A stretch of 64,000 nt of DNA from Amycolatopsis thermophila (GCF_030814215.1 NZ_JAUSUT010000001.1:3038001-3102000), one strand, 5' to 3'. Counted from the first letter of the stretch, positions 1 through 8,698 are shown. The notes: generated by a model from the sequence alone, not told the origin. Numbers and translations are program-made.

Positions 1-546
1 GTCGATGCCGCGCGCGGTCATCGCGTCGTGCAGGGCCTGGAACCACGGCCGGGACAGCGTGGCGAGGTAGTACAACTTCGCGATGCGCCAAGGGGTCGCG
101 GCGACGGCGTCGAACGCGGCGACGGCGACCTCGTGGGTGCGGACGTGGTCGGGGTGCGGGTAGCCGCCGGTCTCGTCGTAGGTGACGAGCACGTCCGGGC
201 GGAAGTCGCGGATCGCGTCGACGAGCCGCTCGACGGCGTCGTGGAGTGGTTGCCGCGCGAAGCTGTCGGCGGGTGGGGCGTCGGTGAGGCCGGAGTCGCG
301 GAAGCCGAGGAAGCGGTGCCGCACACCGAGGATCTCCCGGGCGCGGGCCATCTCGCGCCGCCGGATGGCGGGCAGGTCGGCCCGGACCTCCGGGGTGTTC
401 AGGCGCGGGTTGAGGACGTCGCCGCGCTCGCCGCCGGTGCAGGTGACGACCAGGACGTCGACGCCTTCCGCGGCGTAGCGGGCCAGCGTCGCGGCGCCCT
501 TGCTGGACTCGTCGTCGGGGTGCGCGTGGACGGCCATCAGGCGCAT
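1..546 (-). CDS. mca: Mycothiol S-conjugate amidase, 3' end beyond window
   Basis: Zinc hydrolase of the LmbE/PIG-L family that cleaves mycothiol S-conjugates during detoxification in the cytosol. The 182 visible residues start at the ATG with a good ribosome site (AAAGGAGAT). The zinc motif HPDD is at residues 9-12, followed by the ESSKGAAT stretch that is typical of Mca rather than of the deacetylase MshB, TGGERG at about 38-42 and the second metal motif HPDH at 131-134. The C-terminal part of about 110 residues runs off the left edge. It is divergent from a TetR gene, with three tandem operator-like palindromes between them, so TetR control of this gene is likely. Mycothiol use restricts the host to actinobacteria. 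Confidence 0.9.
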   Translation of the reverse strand, partial: MRLMAVHAHPDDESSKGAATLARYAAEGVDVLVVTCTGGERGDVLNPRLNTPEVRADLPAIRRREMARAREILGVRHRFLGFRDSGLTDAPPADSFARQPLHDAVERLVDAIRDFRPDVLVTYDETGGYPHPDHVRTHEVAVAAFDAVAATPWRIAKLYYLATLSRPWFQALHDAMTARGID

Positions 547-559
547 CGGATCTCCTTTG

Positions 560-607
560 TTGGGTTCGACCTAATTTAGATCGGACCTAATCTTGGGTCA
601 AGCCTAA
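560..607. promoter_or_regulatory. Three tandem 15-bp operator-like palindromes
   Basis: The mca/TetR intergenic region holds TTGGGTTCGACCTAA (560-574), TTAGATCGGACCTAA (576-590) and TTGGGTCAAGCCTAA (593-607). All fit TTrGrT-N3-rCCTAA and are 16 and 17 bp apart, so they lie on nearly the same face at 1.5 turns. They sit between two divergent starts, which is the usual place for a TetR-family operator. That the adjacent TetR protein binds them is inference. Confidence 0.7.
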
Positions 608-627
608 TTTTTCGATAGGCTGCGCGG

Positions 628-1206
628 GTGAAGCGTGGGCTGAAGAAGCAGCGGACCCGGCAGGCGATCTCGGACGTGGCGACGCGGTTGTTCATCGAGC
701 ACGGGTTCGAGGCGGTCACGATCGCGCGGATCGCGGACGTGGCGCAGGTCGCGAAGATGACCGTGACCAACCACTTCGCCCGCAAGGAGGACCTGGTCTT
801 CGACGTGCACGAGGAGTTCGTGGCGAGCCTGGCCGCCATCCGGGGCCGTCCGCTGGTCCTGGCGCACCGCCACGCGTGGTTCGACGGCCTCGCGCGCGGA
901 GACGCGCTCCTCGGGTTCGCCGGCCCGGAGTTCGCGCGGATGGTCGTCGCCAGCCCGACGCTGCTCGCCCGGCTGCGGGAGCTGCACGAGGAGCGGGAGA
1001 AGGCGCTGGCGGAGTCACTGGACCTGCCCCCGGACACGGCCCGAGCGGCGGCGGTCCAGATCGCGGGGGTGCACCGTGCCCTGTTCGACGAGGTGCTGCA
1101 CCGCATCGCGGCGGGCGCGGCGGACGAGCAGGTGCGACAGGAGGTCGGCCCGCTCGGGGTGCGGATGTTCGAGCTGCTGGAGGCAGGACTGGGCGTGCTC
1201 GGCTGA
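628..1206 (+). CDS. TetR/AcrR family transcriptional regulator
   Basis: A 192-residue one-component repressor. The N-terminal TetR helix-turn-helix spans about residues 10-56 (RTRQAISDVATRLFIEHGFE, then the recognition part MTVTNHFARKEDL). The C-terminal all-helical ligand domain is not close to any characterised regulator that I recognise. The GTG start at 628 follows TAGGCT by about one turn, so the message could be leaderless. It is divergent from mca and shares three palindromic sites with it, so autoregulation plus control of mca is the simplest reading. The inducer is unknown. Confidence 0.85.
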   Translation: MKRGLKKQRTRQAISDVATRLFIEHGFEAVTIARIADVAQVAKMTVTNHFARKEDLVFDVHEEFVASLAAIRGRPLVLAHRHAWFDGLARGDALLGFAGPEFARMVVASPTLLARLRELHEEREKALAESLDLPPDTARAAAVQIAGVHRALFDEVLHRIAAGAADEQVRQEVGPLGVRMFELLEAGLGVLG

Positions 1207-1288
1207 CACGCCTCCCGCCGCCCGGGCCGCCGTGGGTGGGCGCGGGCGGCCTCGGCGCGGCCAGGGCTCGCGGTCCGGCGCGGTGGGC

Positions 1289-1775
1289 AGCGTGTTGGCT
1301 CATCACGTGCCGCCCGATGCGTTGGCCCCTGACTCGGCGGGCCGGTCTCGCTGAGTCAGGCCCGTGGCGGGCGCTCAACGGGCGTGGGCGAACGGCCCGG
1401 CCCGGCCCGCCGTGGCTTGCGTAGCGGGCCATTCACGGAGTGCGCGGGGCGTCGTGTCGGCGCATTCGGGCACCAGGGCATCGGGGCCCGTGGCCGTGCT
1501 GACCCAACAGGCGCGGTCCCGCGAATCAGGCCCGCGGCCGAGGCCCATCGCGCGGGCGAACAGCCCGCAGCCGCGGCCCGAGCGCAGCCAAACCGACGGC
1601 GTGCGCGGGGCGCGGTCGTGTCGGCGCATCCGGGTGCCCAGCGCTTCGGGCCCGTGGCCGTGCTGAGTCAACACGCGCGGCCACGCGAATCGGGCCCGTT
1701 GGCCGGCGCCCATCGGGCGGGCGAACAGCCCGCAGCCGCGGCCCGAGCGCAGCCAAACCGACGGCGTGCACGGGG
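1289..1775. repeat. Noncoding GC-rich tandem duplication (about 161-165 bp units)
   Basis: The 635-bp gap between the TetR gene and the sigma-factor gene has no convincing gene. It contains two well-conserved units beginning GTGCGCGGGG at 1440 and 1601 (161 bp apart), with a third boundary copy at 1766 (165 bp further). A degenerate earlier copy is recognisable from about 1289 (GTGTTGGCTCATCACGTGCC). Shared blocks include GGGCGAACAGCCCGCAGCCG and AGCCAAACCGACGGCGTG. Open frames crossing it are Arg/Pro/Ala-rich in all frames and look like shadows. Confidence 0.8.
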
Positions 1776-1841
1776 CCGGCCGTGGTGGTGCAACGGGGCA
1801 CCACCCGCCGCATCAAGCCTGCGGCAGGACTGGTCAGCGCG

Positions 1842-3104
1842 TCAGGCGTTGCCCGCGGAGGCCTGCTTCGCGCGGGCGAGGAGCAGGTCCCGTTCCCGGG
1901 CGTTCCGCGTCAGCGACGCCGCCCGGCTGAACTCGGCTTCGGCTTCCTCGAAGCGGCCCACCTTGGCCAGCAGGTCGCCGCGGACGGTGGGCAGCAGGTG
2001 GTAGCGGGCCAAAGCCGGCTCGGCGGTCAGCGCGTCCACCAGCGGCAGCGCCGCCTCCGGCCCAGCGGCCATCGACACCGCAACCGCCCGGTTCAGCTCC
2101 ACCACCGGCGACGGGGTCACCTGTGCCAGCTCGCCGTAGAGCGCCGCGATCCGCGCCCAATCGGTGTCCTCGGGCGTCCCCGCCCGGGCGTGGCACGCGG
2201 CGATCGCGGCCTGCAGCGTGTACGGGCCGCGCCGCGCGGACAGGCTCTCCGCCCGCGCCAGCGCCGCCAGTCCGTGCCCGATCAGCAACCGGTCCCACTT
2301 GGCGCGGTTCTGGTCCATCAGCAGGATCGGCTCGCCGTCGGCGGTCACCCGCGCCCGCGACCGCGACGCCTGCAGTTCCATCAGCGCCACCAGCCCGAGC
2401 ACCTCCGGCTCCTGCGGCGCCAGCCCGGCCAGGATCCGCCCCAGCCGCATCGCGTCGGCGCACAACGCGGGGCGCATCCAGTCGTCGCCGGCCGTGGCGG
2501 AGTAGCCCTCGTTGAAGATCAGGTACACGACCTCGAGAACCGACCCCAGCCGCTCCGCCAGCTCGGCGCCGACCGGCACCTCGTACGGCACCTTCTTCTG
2601 CGCGAGCGTGCGCTTCGCCCGCACGATCCGTTGCGCCACAGTGGATTCCGGCACCAGGAACGCGCGGGCGATCTCGTCGGTGGTCAGTCCGCCGAGCAGC
2701 CGCAGCGTGAGTGCCACCCGCGCCTCGGTCTTGAGCACCGGGTGGCACGCCGTGAAGATCAGCCGCAGCAGGTCGTCGGGCACCTCGTCCGGCTCGACCG
2801 CGATCGCGTCCTGCGTGGTCTCCAGGTCGAGGCCCAGCTCCTCGTGCTTGCGCTCGGCCATCTTCAGGTGCCGGAAGTGGTCGATCGCGCGGCGCTTGGC
2901 GATCGTCATCAGCCACGCGCCCGGGTTCGACGGCACCCCCGCGGACGGCCACTGCTCGAGCGCGGCCACCAGCGCGTCCTGCGCCAGCTCCTCGGCCAGC
3001 CCGACGTCCCGCACCATGCGCACCAGCGCGGCGATCAGTTTGGCCGACTCGATGCGCCAGACGGCGTCGATCGTGCGATGTGCCTCGGTGACCGTCACGG
3101 TCAC
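1842..3104 (-). CDS. ECF42-type RNA polymerase sigma factor
   Basis: Extracytoplasmic-function sigma factor with a long C-terminal extension. Region 2 covers about residues 15-85 (EELAQDALVAALEQWP, GAWLMTIAKRRAIDHFR) and region 4 about 125-185 (GGLTTDEIARAFLVPESTVAQRIVRAKR). The YLIFNEGY signature at about 205 and a helical, TPR-like tail to residue 420 mark the ECF42 group. ECF42 genes have no anti-sigma factor and are regularly next to DGPF/YCII proteins, exactly as here (the DGPF gene is just upstream on the same strand). I chose GTG 3104 because it lies 9 bp from GAGGTGG; GTG 3116 is also open but too close to that site. Confidence 0.9.
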   Translation of the reverse strand: MTVTVTEAHRTIDAVWRIESAKLIAALVRMVRDVGLAEELAQDALVAALEQWPSAGVPSNPGAWLMTIAKRRAIDHFRHLKMAERKHEELGLDLETTQDAIAVEPDEVPDDLLRLIFTACHPVLKTEARVALTLRLLGGLTTDEIARAFLVPESTVAQRIVRAKRTLAQKKVPYEVPVGAELAERLGSVLEVVYLIFNEGYSATAGDDWMRPALCADAMRLGRILAGLAPQEPEVLGLVALMELQASRSRARVTADGEPILLMDQNRAKWDRLLIGHGLAALARAESLSARRGPYTLQAAIAACHARAGTPEDTDWARIAALYGELAQVTPSPVVELNRAVAVSMAAGPEAALPLVDALTAEPALARYHLLPTVRGDLLAKVGRFEEAEAEFSRAASLTRNARERDLLLARAKQASAGNA

Positions 3105-3139
3105 CGAGCACACCACCTCACCCCGCCGACGGCAAGGCC

Positions 3140-3562
3140 CTACCGGCCCTGCTGCTGCTCGACCTGCTGGCGCAGGCGCGCCTCGTGCTCCCGCAGCTCC
3201 GGAGTCATCGCGTCACCGAAGTCCTCCTCCGAGGCGACCTGCCGGATCTCGATCGTGGTGTTCTGGAACGGCGCGCGCTTCATCCATTCGATGACCTCTT
3301 CGCGGGAGGACACCTCGAGGATCCAGAATCCCGCGATCAGCTCCTTGGTCTCGGTGAACGGGCCGTCGAGCACGGTCGTGCCCTGGTCCGAGTAGCGCAG
3401 CCGCACGCCCTTCGAGCTGGGCAGCAGGCCCTCACCGGCGAGCATCACACCCGCCTTGACCAGCTCCTCGTTGAACTTGCCCATCTCCGCGAGATCCTGC
3501 TCGGTCGGCATCGCGCCGCCCTCGGTGTTCTCGTCCGCCTTGACCAGGACCATGAACTTCAT
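3140..3562 (-). CDS. DGPF-domain (YCII-related) protein, ECF42 partner
   Basis: A 140-residue single-domain protein of the YCII/DGPF family, a dimeric ferredoxin-like fold of unknown biochemical activity. The name-giving motif LDGPFTETKE is at about residues 64-73, followed by GFWILEVSS. Length and motif match the proteins encoded beside ECF42 sigma factors, and this gene directly precedes the sigma gene in the same direction, probably as a transcriptional unit. In that family the partner is thought to be a target and functional accessory of the sigma factor; how it signals is not known. ATG start with GGGAGA upstream. Confidence 0.88.
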   Translation of the reverse strand: MKFMVLVKADENTEGGAMPTEQDLAEMGKFNEELVKAGVMLAGEGLLPSSKGVRLRYSDQGTTVLDGPFTETKELIAGFWILEVSSREEVIEWMKRAPFQNTTIEIRQVASEEDFGDAMTPELREHEARLRQQVEQQQGR

Positions 3563-3686
3563 GTCGTCTCCCTGCTTTCCGTGGTCGTCCCCGCGGGACT
3601 GTCACCATGGCATCGATCGGGCACCGGGCGTTTCGACAAGACGGGACAATTTTCTTTCGGGAATTCGCGGGCCGTAGGGTCGGCAC

Positions 3687-4622
3687 GTGTCCGTGCGTGA
3701 GCTCGTCGTGCTGGGGACCGGGAGCCAGGTGCCGACCCGGACCCGCAACCACAACGGTTACCTGCTGCGGTGGGACGGCGAAGGACTGCTGTTCGACCCC
3801 GGCGAGGGCACGCAGCGGCAGATGCTGTTCGCCGGGGTCGCCGCCAGTGCGATCACGCGGATCTGCCTGAGCCACTTCCACGGCGACCACTGCCTCGGCG
3901 TGCCGGGCGTGGTGCAGCGGCTGTCCCTCGATGGTGTCCGGCACCCGGTGGTCGCGCACTTCCCGGCCTCGGGCGCGGAATTCTTCGCGCGGCTGCGGCA
4001 CGCCAGCGTGTTCCACGAGACCGCGGAGCTGGTCGAAGCGCCGGTCGCGGAGCCGGGTGTGATCGCGACGGGTGTGTTCGGGCGGCTGGTGGCGCGGCGG
4101 CTGGAGCATCCGGTGGAGTCGTTCGGGTACCAGCTGGTCGAGCCGGACACCCGGCGGATGCTGCCGGAGCGGTTGGCCGCTCTCGGCGTTCAGGGACCGG
4201 TGGTGGGCCGGCTGCAGCGGGACGGCGCGGTCGACGTCGACGGGCGGCGCGTGGAGCTCGACGAGGTGAGCGCGCCGCGCCGGGGCCAACGGTTCGCGTT
4301 CGTGATGGACACCCGGCTGTGCGACGGGGTGTTCGAGCTGGCCGACCGTGCCGACATGCTGGTGGTCGAGTCGACCTTCCTGTCCGCGGACGCCGCGTTG
4401 GCCACCCGGTACGGGCACCTGACGGCCGCCCAGGCCGGGCGCGTGGCGGCCGAGTGCGGGGTGCGGAAGCTGGTGCTGACGCACTTCTCGCAGCGGTACG
4501 GCGACGCCGGCCTGTTCCGCGCCGAGGCGGCGGAGGCGTTCGGCGGGGAGATCGTGGTGGCGGAGGACATCAGCCGGATCGCGGTGCCGACGCGACGCGC
4601 GGCGCGGCTGGTGGCGGAGTAG
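3687..4622 (+). CDS. rnz: Ribonuclease Z (tRNA 3'-processing endonuclease)
   Basis: Metallo-beta-lactamase-fold nuclease that cuts tRNA precursors after the discriminator base. The 311-residue length fits bacterial RNase Z. The N-terminal [10 protein letters not shown], the zinc motif HFHGDH at residues 63-68 and the distal GHLT (about 241-244) and LTHFSQR (about 267-273) motifs are all present and intact. It starts at GTG 3687 and is a monocistronic-looking gene, divergent from the DGPF/ECF42 pair. Confidence 0.93.
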   Translation: MSVRELVVLGTGSQVPTRTRNHNGYLLRWDGEGLLFDPGEGTQRQMLFAGVAASAITRICLSHFHGDHCLGVPGVVQRLSLDGVRHPVVAHFPASGAEFFARLRHASVFHETAELVEAPVAEPGVIATGVFGRLVARRLEHPVESFGYQLVEPDTRRMLPERLAALGVQGPVVGRLQRDGAVDVDGRRVELDEVSAPRRGQRFAFVMDTRLCDGVFELADRADMLVVESTFLSADAALATRYGHLTAAQAGRVAAECGVRKLVLTHFSQRYGDAGLFRAEAAEAFGGEIVVAEDISRIAVPTRRAARLVAE

Positions 4623-4988
4623 CCGGCGCTGGGCTCGCCCCGGGAACCGTTCTTCGCCGGGTGTGCTGGTCGGCACGTCGTGATCCGGGCGGCGCGTGCA
4701 CCGGCCGGCCCGGCAATCACCGGGTCCGCGTACCCGGCGGGCCCCCTGACCTGCGGAAGCAGCGGCGGTGGCCGTGTTCCCGGCTGTCGGCGCGGCCTTC
4801 TCGACGAGCGTGGAACCGCCGGTCGGCGACGGTCCGGGACGCCGGCCGGTGTGGGACCTGCATCACACATGTGGGGGATGTTCGCAGCTCACCAAGGTGT
4901 GGCTGCCGGAGGCGTGGGTAGCCACTTGGTCGAAAGCGCTTCAGAAACGGGGCGCATGGTGCTCCTGCAACGGAAGGGAGAAAGGCCA
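4623..4988. other. Gap without a supported gene
   Basis: This 366-bp region lies between rnz and the channel-like gene. The reading frame of the downstream gene stays open back to 4680, but its residues there are Ala/Gly/Arg-rich with no membrane or family signal, so I regard it as leader sequence. I see no RNA gene, no repeat and no clear promoter. Confidence 0.5.
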
Positions 4989-5837
4989 GTGGCAACATCC
5001 AACCTGGCGGCCGTCGACTTCGGCCAGGGTGTGTCCAACGCCTGGAGCGCGGTGGCGACATTCGTGCCGAAGTTCGTCGCGTTCCTGGTCATCCTGGTGA
5101 TCGGCTGGTTGATCGCCAAAGCTCTGAGCAAGATCGTGGACAAGGTGCTCGAGAAGGTCGGGTTCGACCGGGTGGTCGAACGCGGCGGCATCAAACAGGC
5201 GCTCGCCAAGAGCAAGTACGACGCCTCCGACATCATCGCCAAGCTCGTGTACTACGCGGTGCTGCTGATCGCCCTGCAGTTCGCCTTCGGGGTGTGGGGT
5301 CCGAACCCGGTGAGCGGCCTGCTCACGGGCATCGTCGCGTGGCTGCCGCGGGCTGCGGTCGCGATCATCATCGTGGTGGTCGCCGGTGCCATCGCCCGCG
5401 CGGTGAAGGACCTGATCAGCGGGGCCCTCAGCGGGCTGTCCTACGGCAAGACGCTGGGCACGATCGCCGCGGTCTTCATCTGGGCGCTGGGCATCATCGC
5501 CGCCCTGAACCAGATCGGTGTCGCCACGACCGTCACCACGCCGGTGCTGGTCACCGTGCTCGCGATGGTCGCCGGTGTCGTCATCGTCGGTATGGGCGGC
5601 GGCCTGGTGAAGCCGATGCAGCAGCGCTGGGAGCGCTGGCTGGGCCGCGCCGAGGAGCAGATCCCGTCGGCCCGGGCGCACGCCGAGGCCTACCAGCGGG
5701 GTCGCGAGGACGCCACGCGCGCGAGCACGCCGAGCTCGCCGAGCTCGGAGGCGGCCACGCAGGAGATGCGCCGGCCGACCGGCAGCATGGGGTCGGAGAC
5801 CGGCGCGACCATGCGTCCGCCGGAAAGCTTCCGGTGA
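4989..5837 (+). CDS. Membrane protein with conserved TM-helix repeats (small-conductance mechanosensitive channel-like, CmpX type)
   Basis: A 282-residue integral membrane protein. Four hydrophobic helices are visible at about residues 25-48 (FVAFLVILVIGWLIAKAL), 80-100, 118-145 and 160-210, separated by amphipathic segments such as KIVDKVLEKVGFDRVVERGG. This pattern is that of the conserved TM helix repeat proteins related to MscS-like channels, but the canonical MscS beta domain is missing. The hydrophilic Ser/Thr-rich C-terminus (about 225-282) is cytosolic and disordered. Start at GTG 4989 follows GGGAGAAAGG; an upstream ATG (4956) is in frame. A strong hairpin terminator follows at once. 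A role in osmotic balance is inferred only. Confidence 0.75.
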   Translation: MATSNLAAVDFGQGVSNAWSAVATFVPKFVAFLVILVIGWLIAKALSKIVDKVLEKVGFDRVVERGGIKQALAKSKYDASDIIAKLVYYAVLLIALQFAFGVWGPNPVSGLLTGIVAWLPRAAVAIIIVVVAGAIARAVKDLISGALSGLSYGKTLGTIAAVFIWALGIIAALNQIGVATTVTTPVLVTVLAMVAGVVIVGMGGGLVKPMQQRWERWLGRAEEQIPSARAHAEAYQRGREDATRASTPSSPSSEAATQEMRRPTGSMGSETGATMRPPESFR

Positions 5838-5854
5838 CGGGAGCACAGGGAGAC

Positions 5855-5882
5855 ACGGCCGGTCCGGAGACGGACCGGCCGT
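5855..5882 (+). terminator. Strong hairpin terminator
   Basis: A perfect 12-bp stem, ACGGCCGGTCCG paired with CGGACCGGCCGT, encloses a GAGA tetraloop 17 bp after the channel-like gene and is followed by TCTCTGCG. It resembles an intrinsic terminator with a weak U tail. Confidence 0.85.
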
Positions 5883-5915
5883 TCTCTGCGTCCTCCACGC
5901 CGGCGGCGAGGACGC

Positions 5916-6836
5916 CTAGGGCGTGTCTGACAATGTCTTGGTCCAGGTGATGACGTCGTGGATGAGGATGGCGGCGCGGTAGAGGGTGGCGAGTTTGTCG
6001 TAGCGGGTGGCGATGCCGCGCCAGTGCTTGAGCTGGTTGAAGCTGCGTTCGATGACGTTGCGGCCACGGTAGTCGTGGGTGTCGAAGGCGGGCGGTCGTC
6101 CACCACGGGAACCGCGGCGTTTGCGGTGCCCAGCCTGGTCGGCCGGTTCGGGAATGACCGCGCGGATTCCCCGCCGGCGGAGGTGTGTGCGGATGGCGCG
6201 GGAGGAGTAGGCCTTGTCGCCGCGCACCCGGTCGGGGCGGGTCCGTGCTCGCCCGCCGCCCAGGCGGGGCACCCGCAGGTGGGCCATCAACGGCTCGAAC
6301 ATCGGCGAGTCCCCGGCCTGGCCCGGTGTCAGCAGCGTGACCAGCCCATGCCCGTTCCCGTCGACCACACGGTGGATCTTGGTAGTCCAGCCGCCGCGCG
6401 AGCGGCCGATCGCGTGATCAGGCGGCTCGATCCCGGGTTTCGTGTAGTTCGATCCAGCCCCCTGTGTGGCGGGTGATGTTCGTGGCGTGCTGATGGGCCC
6501 GCGCGATGCTGGAATCCACCGAGACCGCCCAGTCGATCAGCCCCGCCGCGTCCGCGAAGGCCTGCAGGCGCTGCAGCACCACCTCCAAGTGCCCTCTCGC
6601 GCCAGCCGGCGGTGCCAGGTCCAGATGGTTTGCCAGGGCCCGAACACCGCCGGCACGTCCCGCCACGCGATCCCGCACCGATACCGGTAGATGATCCCCT
6701 CCACCATCGCCCGCGCATCCGAAAACGGCCGCCCCGGCCTGCCCGTACGCGCCGGCAACAAGTCCTCGATCAACGCCCACTGCTCATCCGAGAGCAACTC
6801 AAACCGCGACACAACCAGCAGCATCCCAGCCAACAA
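5916..6836 (-). pseudogene. IS5-family DDE transposase, two opposite frameshifts
   Basis: Reads as one transposase only if the frame changes twice. Residues from the start to REGTW (about 6603) are in frame A with the IS5 N-terminal signature LSDEQWALIEDLLP. EVVLQRLQAFADAAGLIDW and VSVDSS (first catalytic Asp) are in frame B. From the five-C run at 6458-6462 on, frame A returns (KPGIEPPDHAIGRSRGG, then VRGDKAYS with the second Asp, and NVIERSFNQLKHWRGIATRYDK with the catalytic Glu). Known IS427 elements have at most one programmed -1 shift, so at least one change is a mutation or an error in a G/C run. The stop TAG is supplied by the left CTAG target. Confidence 0.8.
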
Positions 6837-6859
6837 ACGAGATCTTTGTCAGCCATGCC
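5920..6859. mobile_element. IS5-family (IS427-like) insertion sequence, 940 bp
   Basis: Terminal inverted repeats GGCGTGTCTGACAA (5920-5933) and, as the reverse complement at the right end, GGCATGGCTGACAA (6846-6859) match at 12 of 14 positions. Both ends are flanked by CTAG (5916-5919 and 6860-6863), the usual IS427-group target. The single transposase gene on the minus strand fills the element. The insertion lies between the terminator of the channel-like gene and the stop codon of the next gene and damages neither. Confidence 0.9.
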
Positions 6860-7252
6860 CTAGTTCAGTTCGAGCTGGAAGCCCTCGCGGTAGTGCGGGT
6901 CGTCCATCGAGCTGGCGAGCGAGCAGACGGCGAGCAGGCGGAAGGTGAGCCAGTCCACCGGGCCCGATTCCGGGCCGTGCGGCACGGTCAGCCGCCACCC
7001 TTCCTCGCGCGCGTGGTCGAGCAGGCCGCGCGCGTAGCCGGCGAGCAGCACGACACCCGCCACGGCGGCCGAGCCCTCCACCCCGGCGGCCAGGATGTCG
7101 CGCACCGCCGCCGAATGCTGGTCGACGACCGCGGCCAGCCCGGGCGCGGTCGCCACGGCGGCGACGAGCCCCGCGGCACCGAGCTGGCTGTGCAGGTGAT
7201 TCAACGTCCGGCGGGACGCCCGTTCCGCCCAGACCGCGGCCAAACCCAACAT
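6860..7252 (-). CDS. Small hypothetical actinobacterial protein (possibly DUF6401)
   Basis: A 130-residue, mostly helical, soluble protein beginning MLGLAAVWAERASRRTL. It contains two Ala-rich helices and a Pro-Trp segment near the C-terminus (SGPVDWLTFRLLAV). From memory it resembles the DUF6401 proteins of Pseudonocardiaceae, but I cannot verify this. A longer frame opens at 7333 but its first 27 residues have no conserved look, so I start at ATG 7252. Its TAG stop codon lies exactly in the right CTAG flank of the insertion sequence, so the element inserted at the gene's end without changing the protein. Confidence 0.6.
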   Translation of the reverse strand: MLGLAAVWAERASRRTLNHLHSQLGAAGLVAAVATAPGLAAVVDQHSAAVRDILAAGVEGSAAVAGVVLLAGYARGLLDHAREEGWRLTVPHGPESGPVDWLTFRLLAVCSLASSMDDPHYREGFQLELN

Positions 7253-7409
7253 GGCTCTACGGTAACTCCCGGCCGCCACGCCGTTCCCCCGATCGGTGCC
7301 GAAAGTCACTCTGTCTTTTGGTTTAGCCCACAAGATCGTATTTCCGGACGAGACCGGTTTTCGTCGGATCCCGGCGCTATCGTCGCATCAGATCACGAGG
7401 GGGACTGGG

Positions 7410-7709
7410 ATGTTCGACGCAGTACGCGGTGCGCCCGTGGGGCGCTTTCCACGACACGCCAACGGTTTCGCGCGAACCTGCGCGCGGCCCGGCCGGGCCG
7501 GGCAGGCCGCCGGGCGCGCGGCGTCGCACGTCGGCCGGGCGCGCGGCGCGGGCGCCCACATCCGCTGGACGTCAGCACGCGGAACGGTTTCGGGGCGGTT
7601 CGGCGACGTCCGCACGCAGCAGGTCGGCGGTGGCACGGGCAAGCCCGTCCTCCTGCCGGTGCGGGCGGCCCTGATCGTGATCGCGACGTTCGTGACGGCC
7701 GGCCGATGA
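7410..7709 (+). CDS. Arg-rich small protein of unknown function, coupled to the hydrolase
   Basis: A 99-residue frame preceded by GAGGGGGAC at good spacing. The protein is strongly basic (Arg/Gly/Ala-rich) with a hydrophobic C-terminal stretch (KPVLLPVRAALIVIATFV) that could be a single membrane helix. Its stop overlaps the hydrolase start as ATGA, the usual sign of translational coupling, and this is the main reason to accept it. I recognise no family. It could also be only a leader frame. Confidence 0.5.
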   Translation: MFDAVRGAPVGRFPRHANGFARTCARPGRAGQAAGRAASHVGRARGAGAHIRWTSARGTVSGRFGDVRTQQVGGGTGKPVLLPVRAALIVIATFVTAGR

Positions 7710-8581
7710 GGGCCCGCGTCGGTGGGTTCCGGTCGGCGGCCGGGCGGGCGCGGTACGACGCCGTGTACGACGAGGGGTTGCGCGCGATGCCCGAACCCGC
7801 CGCGGTGCACGACGTGCCGACCGCGTTCGGCCGGGTGCGCGTGTACCGGTTCGGCGCACGCGGAGATCCGCTCGTGCTGCTGCCCGGCCGCGGCGGCACC
7901 AGCGTCATGTTCCGTACCGGCATCCCGGCGCTGGCCGGGCACCACCGCGTCCACACCGTCGACCTGCTGGGCGAGCCCGGCCGCAGTGTCCAGAGCGCGC
8001 CGATCCGGGACGCCGCTGATCACGCGCGCTGGCTCGACGAGACCCTCGCCGGGCTCGGGCTCGACCGGGTGCACCTGTACGGCGTCTCGTTCGGCGGCTG
8101 GCTCGCGTGCAACCAGGCGGTCCGGCGGCCGGGCCGGGTCGCGTCGGTGACGCTCATCGATCCGGTGGCCACGTTCGCCCCGATGCCTCTCGGGCTGGTG
8201 CTGCGGGCGGTCCCCGTGCAACTGCCCTACGTCTCCAGCTGGGCCCGCCCGCGGTTCCTCGCCTGGATCGACGGTCAGCGCGACGCCGACCCGGCCGACC
8301 ACGTCGAGGGCAGGCTGATCAGTGCCGGGCTGCAGCACTTCCGGATCGCGCTGCCCGTGCCCAGGCCGTTCCGGGACGACGAGCTGCGCGGGATCGCCGC
8401 CCCGGTGCTGGCGATCATCGCGGGCCGGAGCGTCGTGCACGATCCGTGGCGCGCGCTGGCCCGTGCTCGCTCGCTGCTGCCGAGGGGCGAGGCCGAGCTG
8501 TGGCCCGAGGCGACGCACGCCGTGCCCGGTCAGGCCGTCGGCGAGCGGGCGCTGCGCTTCCTCGCCGAGAACAGGGGGTGA
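7706..8581 (+). CDS. Alpha/beta-fold hydrolase
   Basis: A 291-residue serine hydrolase of the alpha/beta superfamily. The oxyanion region LLPGRGGTS is at about residues 55-63, the nucleophile elbow GVSFGGW at about 128-134 (Ser), the acid is probably in IAGRSVVHDP and the His is in ATHAVPGQ near residue 272. The cap is short. Family members include esterases, lactonases and thioesterases, and the substrate cannot be read from the sequence. It is translationally coupled to the small basic protein upstream. A two-component pair follows in the same direction after 117 bp. Confidence 0.85.
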   Translation: MRARVGGFRSAAGRARYDAVYDEGLRAMPEPAAVHDVPTAFGRVRVYRFGARGDPLVLLPGRGGTSVMFRTGIPALAGHHRVHTVDLLGEPGRSVQSAPIRDAADHARWLDETLAGLGLDRVHLYGVSFGGWLACNQAVRRPGRVASVTLIDPVATFAPMPLGLVLRAVPVQLPYVSSWARPRFLAWIDGQRDADPADHVEGRLISAGLQHFRIALPVPRPFRDDELRGIAAPVLAIIAGRSVVHDPWRALARARSLLPRGEAELWPEATHAVPGQAVGERALRFLAENRG

Positions 8582-8698
8582 GGATGGACGTCGTCATAGG
8601 TGGGTCCAGACCCACTCCGCGGCCGACCCGGGCGACTTCCCCCGTTCCGCGGTGCACAGTGGAATCCGGTCGAGCGGGTCGTGGAGAAGGGGAGGGCC

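Noticed and set aside
1834-3395. Several frames of more than 400 residues antisense or out of frame to the sigma-factor and DGPF genes
   Set aside because: They are Arg/Pro/Ala-rich, lack family motifs and overlap strongly supported genes; high GC opens such shadow frames.
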